Source: Corythucha ciliata
Lineage: Eukaryota > Arthropoda > Insecta > Hemiptera > Tingidae
Assembly: GCA_038030265.1 (NCBI GenBank)
Contig: CM075942.1
Span: forward strand, 14,342,029 to 14,406,028
Direction: 5' to 3'
Length of the DNA stretch: 64,000 nt
Positions 35,201-47,430 of the stretch are shown piece by piece (position 1 is the first letter of the stretch; every line of letters starts with the position of its first letter). The notes below the pieces were generated by a model that had not been told where the DNA came from, did not search any database, and saw only the letters and a list, made by a program, of their open reading frames with translations. The translations under genes and the position numbers were made by a program.

Positions 35201-37506
35201 GAGTCGAGTACGCCCTTCTCGTCAACGACGCCTGTGGTGCTCCCATTCCGTGGTTCATGACCTGCCCGTGGCTATTCTTCGACGGAAAACTTCTTCAAGC
35301 GAATCTCGCTCGCTCCGCGTCCGTGTGCAATCTCATCAATCTGTGCAACCGTGAGATATCCGTCGCCATGAAAGCTGAACGTATGCGCGAAGCCATACTG
35401 GACGGCCTAAGCGTTCAATGGGTTCGTCCACCAGTACATCCACCCGCTCCTGTAACGCAACCGGACGCTTCGCGCGTTCACTCTGTCCTCCCAGTGCCTG
35501 TCAGCGCTCGAGGAGCGTCAGCTCGTAATACGCATCCCTCGTTTCGTAGTACGAGAGGTAAGTTTTTTGCCGCCTCTTAAACGCTAATCTCGTCTCCTAA
35601 ACCTTTTCTTTTCCTAATTCCTTTTTCCTTTCGGTCCCAACGACAGTTACTCGATTTCTGGAATACGAAGCGCACGGAGTACCCGGTTGTGACTGTTGTG
35701 ATTTTGACGGACCCGGTTTTCGTGAAGTGTGTCTGACGGATCCGCCCTGTTCTATACCTCAACGTCGTGAGTTTCCTCTATCCTGTTGTGTTCGTAGACT
35801 CTTAAGAGCCAGATTAGTGTTGTTCTTAGCTGCCCAATTCCTCTTCCTTTAATTAGAACTGACGTGTGAGACACCTGAACATAGCACGTGCATACTTGAG
35901 CAAACCGTGCCCATTTGTGGGTGAGCGGAGGTATCTGAGTCGAAAGTCGCCCGTTTTTTAACATACTGGATATGGCTCATTTTGCTCGAGAAGCCACCGT
36001 GTAACGGATCTAAGCGGGTGTAAGGGAGGCTCGGTGAGCCAAAAATGCAAAGAACAACGGAGCGTTACCACAAGGAGAGCTATCTCGAGCTCTCCGTGTG
36101 ATACTGCTGTTGTATGGTCTCGCCACAGAGAACGCGAACAAATGCTCAGTTCACGTGGAGTTGAGTTCGCGCGTGGTCCGCGTTTTGTCTGGCGAGGTCT
36201 GTACTCTTTGAATTTTTGGTTTCCGTGCGGACGAGCCGTGTGGCTCCTTGGGAAAGAACTACGTTTTAAGGCACTGCAGGCATAAAAGTAGGAGAGAGGG
36301 ACCCAATATTTGTACGGAAAACAGCTGAGCGGATTCCAAGACTGCGATAATGTTGACGGTGTCTTGTTTCTTTTTCCCCAGGTATGACAACCGGCGGAAG
36401 GCTTGAAATCGCCGGCGTTGTAGTAGGTAATTGGGGACCAAATAGTCGTCTTCAACCGAATGTCATGGTGTCTCCACCTCAAGTGACTTCCGTAGGCGTC
36501 TACTCGAACTACAGCGGAAATAACGCTCAAGGCAACGGAGGAGGTGTTGTTGGTGGCGGGCATCGCGGTGGTGGATTTGCGGGAATGCCTGGCCCTAGTG
36601 GAAAACCTTATCACGCCAATTACAATAATCATCATGGTAATTTCCACCAGAGGAATGGGGGCGTCATGCATTACGCTGGTACAAATGGAATGGCTGTCAA
36701 CGGGGGAGGAATGAACAACGTTCGAGGAAAGGGGCGAGGTTTCATTAAAATGACTGTAAGGGTGTCATCTGTAAAGGAAAATTCATCCGTTGATGAAATA
36801 TTTATTTGAATTTGCAGGGTCAAAACAGGAGGAAATTTACTGCTCCTACCAAGAAAATGCCTGGACGATATCATCGTGGAGGTGGCAGCAGTGGACGAGG
36901 CATCACCGTCGTTTCTCCGTTCACCGGGTAATTCATTCCCTCGCCACGACCCATTCAGCCCTAACTCTATTTTTCTCTCGTTTACCCCATCTTTAGTGAA
37001 GTTGTTGAAGCGTCCGAATTGATGCAGCATCGGGCCGATACGACTACAAGTTCACAGCCGTCCGAAGAGGGCAAAAAAATGATTCTAACCAATTCTGACC
37101 CTAAGAAGATCGTACAGAACAATAAAAGTAACGTTCCCACCAAAGTCAGCGTTGAACAATCAGCTTCATCGGTGGTGGTCGTCATGAACGGTCAGGCCTC
37201 GTCGAAATCGTCCGACAATTCAGATTCAGAGACTCACAATTCTTCGGCGACGTCTAACACCGAAGCGGCTCCACCATCCGCTGCTGTTGGAGACGGCCAG
37301 TTTGATGACGCTTCGAACTCTGGTAAGTCCCCTCCCCCTCCATTTTGACGTGGAACGTCTTTTTGAATACGAAAAACAAACCAATCAAAAATCGATCACT
37401 TGTAGTCTACAGCCCGACACTAAAGTCGCCCAAAATTTCTTTCACAGCCGGTGGTGGTGGTGTTGAGCCGTTACCAACGTCAAATCCGGTCGCGACTAAT
37501 GAGTAA
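32255..37506 (+). CDS. FAM120A: FAM120A-like (constitutive coactivator of PPAR-gamma-like) protein
   Basis: The family comprises RNA-binding scaffold proteins with a catalytically inactive FEN1/XPG-like N-terminal domain (known). Fourteen exons give 1164 residues: 32255-32489, 32546-32979, 33051-33221, 33282-33569, 33654-33956, 34235-34526, 34648-34783, 34850-35087, 35149-35557, 35647-35766, 36382-36755, 36818-36927, 36997-37322 and 37448-37506. The start MGIQDLQAFLE is typical; the frame is open further upstream, but the family begins here. Landmarks are VVDAECCLDRLYGGF, DWVCGGQWN, KGTPPPKVWW, EVIAYCREHRFDGIVADD, RAYLTCMRSDTQIMLNPS, LRYIVACGARILRKHE, LNDACG-like VNDACGAPIPW, WLFFDGKLLQANL, and late GGRLEIAGVVVGNWGP followed by a Gly-rich RNA-binding region. 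A serine-rich linker lies in exon 5. All introns are under 700 bp. Exon phases agree throughout. Confidence 0.94.
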
Positions 37507-37955
37507 TCCTTATCTCTCTCAGCCTTACAAAAACTTGATTCCCCCTTTTCATTCCCTAGTTCTTGTAAGTGCCAAGCTTTTTCCCCCTACTCCCTTCCCA
37601 CACGGCGAAATCGTCGCCGGTTCCCTGAGTTGCTCGGTGTGTGCAAAATGTGTAAGCGCGAGTTATTTTCTTTAATTTTTAAGTTTTTCGTTTTTTAGAG
37701 CGCTGTGATATTTAAGACTGATTTTTTCGTTATTTCTTAATAATCGGATTAGTGCGGTTTAAAGACGTTTATACGAAGTGTTATTTGGAAGAGCGAGGAA
37801 TTTATCTGGACGGTTTTAGAAAGTAAAAACGACAAATAACAAGAAATGGTTCCTCCCTCTGTCCTAAGGTAATGATGAAATATATTTTTGTATAATATAT
37901 TACCGTAGTGCGTTAAATTTATTCGAACGCGTTGACATGAACTCCTATTTTATGG

Positions 37956-37961
37956 AATAAA
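37956..37961 (+). terminator. Candidate poly(A) signal of the FAM120A-like gene
   Basis: This is the first AATAAA after the stop, 450 bases downstream. Confidence 0.5.
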
Positions 37962-39660
37962 ATATTCCCAAAAAAGGAGTTTGTTATAAAAAGGGACCTT
38001 TCTCTTTTTGTTACATGTGATAAAAATTGTTCTCGTTTAGTCGGTAGCTCATAAATGAGCGATTTTATATATATATTATATATTTATAAGCGACCAGATT
38101 GTTAACACTTCCAATTTGATCGCTTACGCAGTCAAAAAAGTGTTTTTTCTTAATTTCGAATTTTTGACCCTCGAAGTCAAAAAATGAAATAACGACCGAA
38201 GCAACATAAACAAAGAAGCATATTTTTTAGAAAAATACGCAAATCGTCGACCTTGATATTTAAATTGTTGAATATGACCACCACGAAAAGTAAAAAATGA
38301 GTCTTTTTAAAGCTCCTTTTATCGAAGGAGCTAAGTCTAACAACATTTCTTTTGATTTATACGGAAATTGTCAAAAAAATCGCAAGGAGAGCTAAATTCG
38401 TGACACACCTTCACCGTAGTGAAAATCTTAATTGTGTGCAGCTCATTTGGTACTCAAATTTATAAAAACTAATCATTATCGCGCCATTCCGAGTTTTTAA
38501 ACAGAAAACTAAAAACTTAACTGCGACTGCAAAGTAGGTTTGGAAAAATGAAAAAGTGAAATTGGTGACCACAAAATTTCTCGTCACTTTAGAAAAAGTC
38601 ACACATTTTTCGCGGGTTATTTTCCTTAAGGGAGTCCGCCTCACCATTCTGCAGGGGGCGCATCCCTCGATTTCATTATATTTTTCAAAAAAAAAAAGTG
38701 TAAAATCTGTCAACCAGTTGAGGGGCAGTTTAGCTTTCTCGCTAATTCAATTTTACGTTTTATTTCTACTTCGAGAGGAACAAGGTAGTCCTACTTTATT
38801 GTAATCATAATCCTGCTGTATCTTTATGTTGAAAAAAATCAGCTACTGTGGAAAAAAAAATGTATTTTTTCGTTTCGCTTTTGTCGTTCTAAATATAATT
38901 TTCATAAAGAAAAAAAAAACAGTTTCACGTATCTCTTAAGAAGAACAAAACATAATATTAATGGAAAATGAAATTGCTTATTATTATTATTTTAAGGTTC
39001 TTAACAAGACATTTTGTTTAATCATGAGATTCAAAAAAGGGACGTGGATGAAGCCCTTTTTCGATTTTCTCAAGAGTTTGAAGGTTCTTAGGCGTCATGT
39101 TTAATAATCAGAGCAATTTTACTATACTTGTAGGGTTTTAGAATTTAAAAAAGCATAATAAAAATTTAAAAATGTAATTCAAGCCGATTCCCTCATGTTC
39201 TTGTTTTTAAGGCAATTGCTCTCCCATCTGTCAGAGAACTGCTATTTTCTTTTTTAAGTAATTAAATTTCGAAGTGGTGGATTCATTTAAGTTTCAAATA
39301 ATGGGGTTTTATATAATATCTTGTTTTTTAGAATAAATTTTACGTTCCTGCGCAAGTGGCAAGTTGGCGCTAGAGGAAATGTATTTTTTTAAAGTTGATT
39401 ATTGTCCCAAATCAGTCGTTTTTTGATCGCAAGGTCATATAGTCGCAGTTAATTATAATTTGTATATCTTTTTTTTTTGTCAAGCATCAAGTTTAAAATG
39501 AAACAAAAGTAAACATAAAAAGTGCGTTCTGGTGTGAAAAGAGCAAATTTTTTAAATTAATGAAAAGTGAATAAATGCAATTTAAATTACAACAAAACTT
39601 GGTCAATTCAGTGTGAAGTTGATAGTAAATTCGTTCCTGCATACCTGGGAGGAACTCTCC
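37962..39660. other. AT-rich intergenic stretch
   Basis: It contains a TA-rich inverted patch at about 38043-38095 and many A or T runs. No coding exon or defined element was recognised. Confidence 0.4.
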
Positions 39661-39672
39661 CGAGTAATTTCA

Positions 39673-40067
39673 GTCCAAATGGTGACTGCCAAGGGGGCGA
39701 GAGACAGTGGCAGAGTCACTTACACGGGGGGGCTCCGTAGTACCGATTTTCAGCTCGACCTGAAGTGTGTGGAACAATCCATCTGGCCAGTAGTTTATTC
39801 TGTCGAGTTTCTCAGGATGGATCGAGAAACCGTACGAGGAGTGAGTGAGTCTCACAGACAAATCGTTACACGTAGCTCTAAAGCATCTAAAGTGACCCGG
39901 TGTGGAAAACCCCAGTTTGGTCAGCAGGTTTTCCCTAGTTTCTCCAAAGTCTAGGTACTCGCCTGGAAGCTTGAGGAAGAGTCTTTTGGGTTGTCGGGTT
40001 CGAGTTCCCCCTTGACTACCGTCTCCAGTGCGAAGGGGTGTTTCAATTTTAACGTGGCGTTATCTCG
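39673..40067 (-). CDS. Unrecognised open frame, possible exon
   Basis: The minus strand is open for about 131 codons and does not look like a shadow of another gene. It includes RQPKRLFLKLPGEYLDFGET, TKLGFSTPGHFRCFRATCND, SSYGFSIHPEKLDRINYWPD and GLFHTLQVELKIGTTEPP. At 39723-39722 there is a strong donor (CGT|GTAAGTGA), so the real exon may end at 39724. I do not recognise the family. The stretch directly abuts a repeat-rich block starting at 40168, so it could be transposon-encoded, a gene fragment, or a lone exon of a gene otherwise outside view. No start codon is clear. Confidence 0.35.
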
Positions 40068-40167
40068 TCACAATTGAAATGGTTGTCACGAGGACACCAC
40101 CAGTGACAGTGCAAGCGCCCCGCCCCCTTACGAAACACTGTTTCTAGATGTTTTTAGTTTGAAGTTC

Positions 40168-40698
40168 ATAGCCTAATGACCGGTGTGGACCCGTGAATAA
40201 ATTACTAAATTTCACTGCCATGTCTACACGGTAAGCATTTTAGTACAGGAAATAAAGCTAACAAAAGGCAGAATAGCGGCGAAATTCAGCCCAACTTAAA
40301 ATGTGACTTAAAAAATTCCTCTTGATATACACTTCGAGGATTCGAAGAGACCGCAACGATGCGGAGTGGCAAACATCCATTTAAGGGAGGGTAGGCGTTG
40401 GCCAACTCATCGCTAAAAGGGGTGAAGAAATTTGCCCGAACGGGGTGTCTAATGATATGTATTTTTGTGTGCCGAGTTAATAAAAATCAACCACAAGTCC
40501 GTGCGACGGTTAGTTTTTGATTTACGACGTAAATTGTACCAAAAATCTTGGTGTTTGGCATTTTTTCAGTGCCTTATAACTGAAGGAACTGTATTGTATT
40601 CTTATTTTATTTATTTTTTGACTTAATTATTCATCTTTCATCTTATTGATAAATAATTTAAGCTCGATTCGTGAACTCATCCCCCCGCCACCCCTTAG
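40168..40698 (+). repeat. 531-bp direct repeat, copy 1
   Basis: This segment and 41300-41830 are the same length and differ at only a handful of positions (for example CACGGTAAGC versus CACGATAAGC) with no indels seen. It contains one arm of the GTACAGGAAATAAAG foldback family known from CNOT9 intron 1. The two copies flank 601 bp that hold a palindromic element. Confidence 0.8.
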
Positions 40699-40699
40699 G

Positions 40700-41212
40700 G
40701 TGCGTTCATAGTGAATCACCTTCACTGCGATACCTCGATGAGCGATGCCCCGATGAAACATCGATGAAGAACAAACATCAATAATTGTATGGGACTGTTC
40801 ATAGTGAAGCACCCTCACTGCGATGTGATCTTCGATACCTCGCTACTATCATCGATGATTTGAACCATATGGTTCCTCGACCCCCCTCCTGTCCGTTGCC
40901 TTTTTTTTTTCTTTTCAAAATCTTTTAAAGTCCACCTTCAGACAATTTACGTAAGTCACGAACACCTGTCCCCTTCAAGCTTTAACCCTTATTTAGAAAA
41001 AAAAAAAAAAAAGGAACGGGCAGGAGGGGGGTCGAGGAACCATATGGTTCATATCATCGATGATAGTAGCGAGGTATCGAAGATCACATCGCAGTGAGGG
41101 TGCTTCACTATGAACAGTCCCATACAATTATTGATGTTTGTTCTTCATCGATGTTTCATCGGGGCATCGCTCATCGAGGTATCGCAGTGAAGGTGATTCA
41201 CTATGAACGCAC
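40700..41212. mobile_element. Near-perfect 513-bp palindromic MITE
   Basis: The left arm GTGCGTTCATAGTGAATCAC (40700) and right arm end (41212) are inverse copies that stay paired for about 200 bp. The pairing runs through repeated GTTCATAGTGAA words, GATACCTCG and CCATATGGTTCCTCGACCCC. The loop is about 40915-41010 with an A run. Multiple ATCGATGA words add local symmetry. It is noncoding. Confidence 0.78.
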
Positions 41213-41299
41213 GATCACGGTCGCAATTTTTGACTTAGGGTAACCAAATTTGGTCTAAAAATCAATAGCGTGAATATCTCGGACGAGTTCGTGATCCAG

Positions 41300-41830
41300 A
41301 TAGCCTAATGACCGGTGTGGACCCGTGAATAAATTACTAAATTTCACTGCCATGTCTACACGATAAGCATTTTATTACAGGAAATAAAGCTAACAAAAGG
41401 CAGAATAGCGGCGAAATTCAGCCCAACTTAAAATGTGACTTAAAAAATTCCTCTTGATATACACTTCGAGGATTCGAAGAGACCGCAACGATGCGGAGTG
41501 GCAAACATCCATTTAAGGGAGGGTAGGCGTTGGCCAACTCATCGCTAAAAGGGGTGAAGAAATTTGCCCGAACGGGGTGTCTAATGATATGTATTTTTGT
41601 GTGCCGAGTTGATAAAAATCAACCACAAGTCCGTGCGACGATTATTTTTTGATTTACGACGTAAATTGTACCAAAAATCTTGGTGTTTGGCATTTTTTCA
41701 GTGCCTTATAACTGAAGGAACTGTATTGTATTCTTATTTTATTTATTTTTTGACTTAATTATTCATCTTTCATCTTATTGATAAATAATTTAAGCTCGAT
41801 TCGTGAACTCATCCCCCCGCCACCCCTTAG
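41300..41830 (+). repeat. 531-bp direct repeat, copy 2
   Basis: Near-identical to 40168-40698 at a constant offset of 1132 bases. Immediately before it (41211-41300) lies an 89-base fragment of the repeat family seen at 44167-44259 and 51500-51590. That suggests the copy arose by recombination or segmental duplication involving that family. Confidence 0.8.
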
Positions 41831-41929
41831 AATAATTACGTAGACACTCATATAAGAGGTGGTGGGGGGTCTCTTTCGGAGGGGAGGAGAACTTAAATTA
41901 TATTGACTAATAAGATGAAAGATGAATAG

Positions 41930-42835
41930 TACGCCGCAATTAGACCTAAACCCCAACATCCAAAGTGAAAGTTTCCCTTCAACGCCAAATTGTTCCTCAC
42001 AACCCACATATTGATTGGTAAATAGTTCCACCATTTGGAGCTATGGGTTTGGATGGGAGAGGGTAATAAGTTAGTAAATTCTTATTTTGTTCCAGTATTT
42101 CTCAAATATTTCGAAATCTATGAGGTTCAGCGTGAAAAAGAGCGTCTACAAAAATAATCTTCATCAAATTGCCCACAAAAATGATCCCCGAGATAATCTT
42201 ACATGAGTGAACGGTTCGAGAGTTACGACGGGTGTAGTAGTAAACATTTTTCGTATTTCGACTTTTTTGTCGAAAAAACTGACATAGGTAAGGAAACTTT
42301 TTTTTGTTTGCACGATTGTCTTTTGTAAAATCAAATTGAAATTTCGGTGGATTGTAAAATGTTAGTAATATGCCCTTGAAGGGACCAAAACCTTCTCTTC
42401 TTCTCAAGGGGCGCTACTTTTTAAGGGGTAATAGGCTTCATTTGGCCTAGGCCATGTATACTAGGTGAATCCGTATTACTCAGATACAAAATTTTGGATG
42501 AAACTAGGTCTAAAACCGAGTACAATGCCACCTCCTGAGGCGTCCTATCTCGAGCCATTCCTGGTTTATGATTTTTTCTTTATAAGGCAAAAACAGGGCA
42601 ATTTCGTTCAAAGATGCGCGATTTCTCGGCTTATATCGCACTTAATCCAAATATTGATGGCAGTTTCGAGAACTATGGAAAATTTCATGTGAGATGGAGG
42701 CCATTTCATTGCTTGAAATCATCATCAACTCCTATAAATTTGGCCTTTTGTCATAGATTTACGTAAACTCCATAAATTGTACGTTTTCCAGAACATAGCT
42801 GTATCCGAACGGGTTTTTCCACAGACTGACGATGC
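41930..42835 (-). repeat. Diverged inverted copy of the 1.92-kb tandem unit
   Basis: Read on the minus strand, it matches about 46380-47240 of the tandem units, for example the blocks around TTCGAAATACTGGAAC, GAACCGTTCACTCA and CCAACATCCAAAGTGAAAG. It is clearly more diverged than the two tandem units are from each other, so it is an older copy of the same element. Confidence 0.6.
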
Positions 42836-42982
42836 TAAAAAAAACGTCCCTTACGCATTCTCCGCGATAATATCGCGAGAATGCCCAGAAACGCATTTTT
42901 CTGCAGAATAAATAACAATCGCTCACGATATTCGTCGAGAAGTGTCAGTGCTAACATCATGATATGTGAATACACCATTAAA

Positions 42983-45116
42983 ATTTTTGTTCCGACAGCA
43001 GCCTGTCGGGAAAAGTGAATTTCATTCATGCCGCAGGCTCCTTTTTTGGCACCAACTGAGGGGGAACAAAATTATGAAAATGAAAAATGAAACAGAGTCA
43101 GTTTGGTTGTCTAGGGAAGGCGGACTCTTGTTAGAGGACTTATTTGCAATTAAAATCTTTATCCCGGCCTAAATTTCATCATAATTGATTGATATCGTTC
43201 TAACTTATGAGGTTTGACTCGATTGTCGCATGAATGAAATGCACTTTTCACGACAGGCTGTTGTCGGAACAAAACTTTTTTCAGATTACGTTAATTTTCA
43301 GATCAGTTACATTAGGTTAAAATGGTATGTCACTATTTCACCATTGCGGAATGCGGAGTGCCTTGGTTCGAATACGAAACAATTTAAAAAAAATTTTTTT
43401 TTGTCCCCCCCTTTTTGGCCCACCTCAGGATTTTTTACTCAGGACTTATTAGGCTGTAGGCAAATCAAATAAAAGAGACGGCTCAAAATACAATGTCAAT
43501 GAAATTTTTTGGTAATTGGGTGGTCCAGTAAGGCATAGCGTTAATTTAATAGCTCCCCTCCGCCGAGAACTCCCCTGCCATATTAACGGATTTGGTTCAC
43601 TAGGGTCTCATACGAAAGCGCGTTCATTTCTCATTACTCGAGTCAATTTTGGGGGCATTTGCTGCAACAGCCGTGCGGTAGCGAATTTTCAACTAATTAA
43701 AACCCCTCTTTCACACCGGTCCCGTGGACCGATTCATCTGGATCACGAACTCGTCCGAGATATTCACGCTATTGATTTTTAGACCAAATTTGGTTGCCCT
43801 AAGTCAAAAATTGCTACCGTGATCGTGCTAACAAGCGAGGGGCCATATATCAATCGAACCGACCTCGGATTCGTGTTCTAGGGGTTCTGAAACGTGAAAA
43901 AAATGTATCACAACCCATATGTGGGTCATTCTACGAAAATACCTAAATTCAGACCTCCAATTTCGTCGAATTCAAAATCGTGAATTAAAAAAAAAAATCT
44001 GGTTCATTTTTAGTGCATTTCATTCAAAAAATGCACTATTGGTCTCGCCCTGATGGTCGCACATATGGGTTGTGATACTTTTTTTTCACGTTTCAGAACC
44101 CCTAGAACACGAATCCGAGGTCGGTTCGATTTGCTATATATATATATATATCCCTTTTTTGTTAGCACGATCACGGTCGCAATTTTTGACTTAGGGTAAC
44201 CAAATTTGGTCTAAAAATCAATAGCGTGAATATCTCGGACGAGTTCGTGATCCAGATGAATCGGTCCACGGGAACGGTGTATAAGGGGGTTTTAATTAGT
44301 TGAAAATTCGCTACCGCACGGCTGTTGCTGCAATTGCCCCCAAAATTGACTCGAGTAATGAAAAATGAACGCGCTTTCGTATGAGACCCTAGTGAACCAA
44401 ATCCGTTGATTTGGCAGGGGAGTTCTCGGCGGAGGGGAGCTATTAAATTAACGCTATGCCTTACTGGACCACCCAATTACCAAAAAATTTAATTGACATT
44501 GTATTTTGAGCCGTCTCTTTTATTTTATTTGCCTACAGCCTAATAAATCTTGAGTAAAAAATTCCGAGGTGGGCCAAAAAGGGAGGAACAAAAAAAATTT
44601 AAAAAAATTATTTCGGATTCGAACCCAGGCACTCCGCAATGGTGAAATTGTGACATACCATTTAACCTAATGTAACTGATCTGAAAATTAACGTAATCTG
44701 AAAAAAGTTTTGTTCCGACAGCAGCCTGTCGGGAGAAGTGCATTTCATTCATGCGACAATCGAGTCAAACCTCATAAGTTAGAACGATATCAATCAATTA
44801 TGAATGAAATTTAGGCCGGAATAAAGATTTTAATTGCAAATAACTCCTCTAACAAGAGTCCGCCTTCCCATATCGTATAGGCAACCAAACCGACTCTGTT
44901 TCATTTTTCATTTTCATTATTTTATTCCCCCTCAGTAGGTGCCAAAAAAGGAGCCTGCGGTAAAAAGAAACACGATTTTATGATTTTGACTTTCTCTACC
45001 ACGGCCTAAATGTCATTCATAATTGATTGATATCGTTCGAACTTATGAGGTTTGACCTCGATTGTCGCATGAATGAAATGCACTTCTCCCGACAGGCTGC
45101 AGTCGGAACAAAACTT
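42983..45116. repeat. 2.1-kb near-palindrome built from two inverted copies of one element
   Basis: The left arm (42983-43925) and right arm (44059-45116) are inverted copies around a spacer near 43990. The left arm lacks roughly 150 bp present on the right (44960-45060). The same element occurs alone at 51346-52465. Each arm contains a smaller foldback of about 410 bp (complete at 44706-45116) with ends GTTCCGACAGCAGCCTGTCG. A TA run lies at 44138-44152. Confidence 0.72.
44615..44665 (-). other. tRNA-like internal promoter boxes in a repeat
   Basis: The minus strand has GGTTCGAATCC, an exact pol III B box, and about 45 bases upstream TTAGGTTAAAATGG, a weak A-box-like word. The same pair occurs at about 51953-52015 (minus) and, with one change, at about 43315-43375 (plus). 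It may be a tRNA-derived SINE portion within the repeat. No folded tRNA could be drawn. Confidence 0.35.
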
Positions 45117-45511
45117 TTTTTCTTTACATGAAGCTTCCGAGTGGGTATAGAAAATATGCAATCGTAATTCACCGTATTTATGGCGAACTCGAGATTTCCA
45201 TTACAGAAGGAGTGTGAGAAAGACGGAAATATCATTTTTTCCGAGGATGTCCCATATAGATGTTTTAGCTGTTCTTTCTTTTGTTGTTCTGCAGCTAGGA
45301 CATAGGATATTGTTCACTCTTAAACGCCATAGCCTCTCATATTCTTTCTTTTTCCTTTTCTTGTCTAAACCTCTTGACTAAACCGCACTACAATTATAAA
45401 TATGCCTTTTGCTTCTTGATATGATCGCGGGGTGTTCTTGGCAGATCATGGTTTGCCGAAAAAGATGGTTAAATGGAGCGCTTCTAAGAAACGGTCCACC
45501 CAAACTATATC
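45117..45511. other. Spacer before the tandem duplication
   Basis: Unique-looking, T-rich sequence without a recognisable gene. Confidence 0.35.
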
Positions 45512-47430
45512 TCCCTCATATTGGAATAAATGAGGGAGATAGGAATGAGGGAGATAGATTTTTGATGAAATCAGCGATTTTTGGGCCAAGACATTTCAAA
45601 ATTCAACGCCGAGTGGTCATACTCTGTGTTTACCAGTACAGCATAAAATATAGACTCTTTTTAATATCAACAATACCTACCACTCGCTTTTTTAAAGGCT
45701 GTGAGGGAGATAGATTTAAAAATGTCAATGCCAATTTTTTTGAGAAAAACCGTGTCAAGTCAGACGTCAGAATTTTCCCCGGCACAATACAGGAGCGGAA
45801 ATTGTGGAACATATGAGCCCCCCTATGACAGAGTAGACCGGGTTTTTAAAAAATCATGAGACGAGTAGCGATACTCAACAGAAAAAAATGTGAGGGAGAT
45901 AGGTTTTACCCTCGGGACAGGTGTTTTTTCCGCATTTTCGCTGGATACACAATAGCTTTTGAGTTCATTCATTTTGTATCGAAAACTGGAGGTCCTTCTG
46001 GAGAACAATTCCCCGACACGTTTTTTCCCCTCAACCAATGTAGTACCATTTTCAGGGCAGTAAAGTATCCTACTCATGGCTGGGGACATGTGAAGGAGAC
46101 AATTTTCGACTATTTAAATTCAAATTGCACGCCGATGGAAGTTAGTTATGAAGAATATGTTCGAATGAGTTTATGTCAGGCATAACCAAGTACCGAACAA
46201 TAAAAAAAAAATATGAAAAAAACGCAACAGAAAAGTTGCAGCAATGCCGGGACTGAAATTTAGGTATATTTGTAGAATGACCCATGTAGGCCCATCAGGG
46301 CGAGATCAATAGTGCAGCCCATATTATCAGCACTAAAAGCTGATAATATGGGGACGTTTTTGTGATGCATCGCAAGTCTGTAGAGAAAGCCATTTGGGTA
46401 CAGCAATCTTTTGGAAAGCGTACTTATTTTGGAATTTACGTGAGTCTACGACAAAAGGCCAGATTTTAAGGAGTTGACGATCATTTCAAGCAATGAAATG
46501 GCCTCTATCTTAACCGACATTGTCCGTAGTTTCTGAAAATGTCATCAAGGTTTGGATCAATTGGAATGTCAGCCGAGAAATCTGGGATTTTTCAAAGCTA
46601 CTGCCGTAATTTCCTTTAATTAAAAAAAAAAATAAATCCTGAATGGATCTCGATAGGACCAGTCCGGAAGTGGCGTTGTACTCGGATTTGGACGTAGTTT
46701 CACCCAAAATTTGTGTCAAAGTAATACGGATCCGCTCTGTGTTTATGGTCGAGGCATATGAAAGCCTATTATCCTTTCAAAAGTAGCGCCCCTTGTGAAG
46801 GAGGGGGAGGTTGTTGCCCATTGAAGGGCATAATTATTAACATTCTACCGCCCACTTCAACTGCAATTTGATTTTAGAAAACTCAATCATGCAAAAAACA
46901 AAAAGTTTCCTTATGCCAGTTTTTTCGACAAAAAACGTCGAATTACGAAAAATGTTTACTTCTATAACCGCCGTAACTCTCGAACCGTTCACTCAAGTAA
47001 GATTATCTCTGAGATCATTTTCGTGGGCAATTTGATGAAGATTATTTTTGTAAATGCTCATTTGCACGCTAAACCTCATAGATTTCGAAATACTGGAACC
47101 AAATAACAATTTAATAACTTATTACCCCCTCCCACCCAAACCCATAGCACCAAAAGATGGAACTTTTTACCAATGAATATGAAATGAATATGATATGAAT
47201 TTGGCGTTGAAAGGAAACTTTCACTTTGGATGTTGAGGTTGGGCCGTTTTTTTTACTAATTGCACCGTACTAGAATAATTGAAGAAAAAAATGAAAATAA
47301 AAGAAGAAAAAAAGTCTCCTTGTGTAATAAAAATATTGTGGAAGAAATGCATGAATTTTGCGTTTCCTGGCTGGATTGTTCAAGTTTATTGCTCACGTCT
47401 CAACTGGAACAATACAGTAACTATGAACCT
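45512..47430 (+). repeat. 1.92-kb tandem unit, copy 1
   Basis: Followed directly by a second copy (47431-49359) that is nearly identical apart from single-base indels, mostly in homopolymers, and scattered substitutions. The unit contains the dodecamer TGAGGGAGATAG four times (near 45531, 45547, 45703, 45890). It also holds a plus-strand frame ending KETIFDYLNSNCTPMEVSYE and EYVRMSLCQA (stop at 46183-46185) that is kept in both copies. I do not recognise the protein. A diverged inverted copy lies at 41930-42835. Confidence 0.82.

Noticed and set aside
35958..36671. 237-codon minus-strand frame
   Set aside because: It overlaps FAM120A exon 11 and its intron antisense; its composition matches a shadow frame and no family is recognisable.
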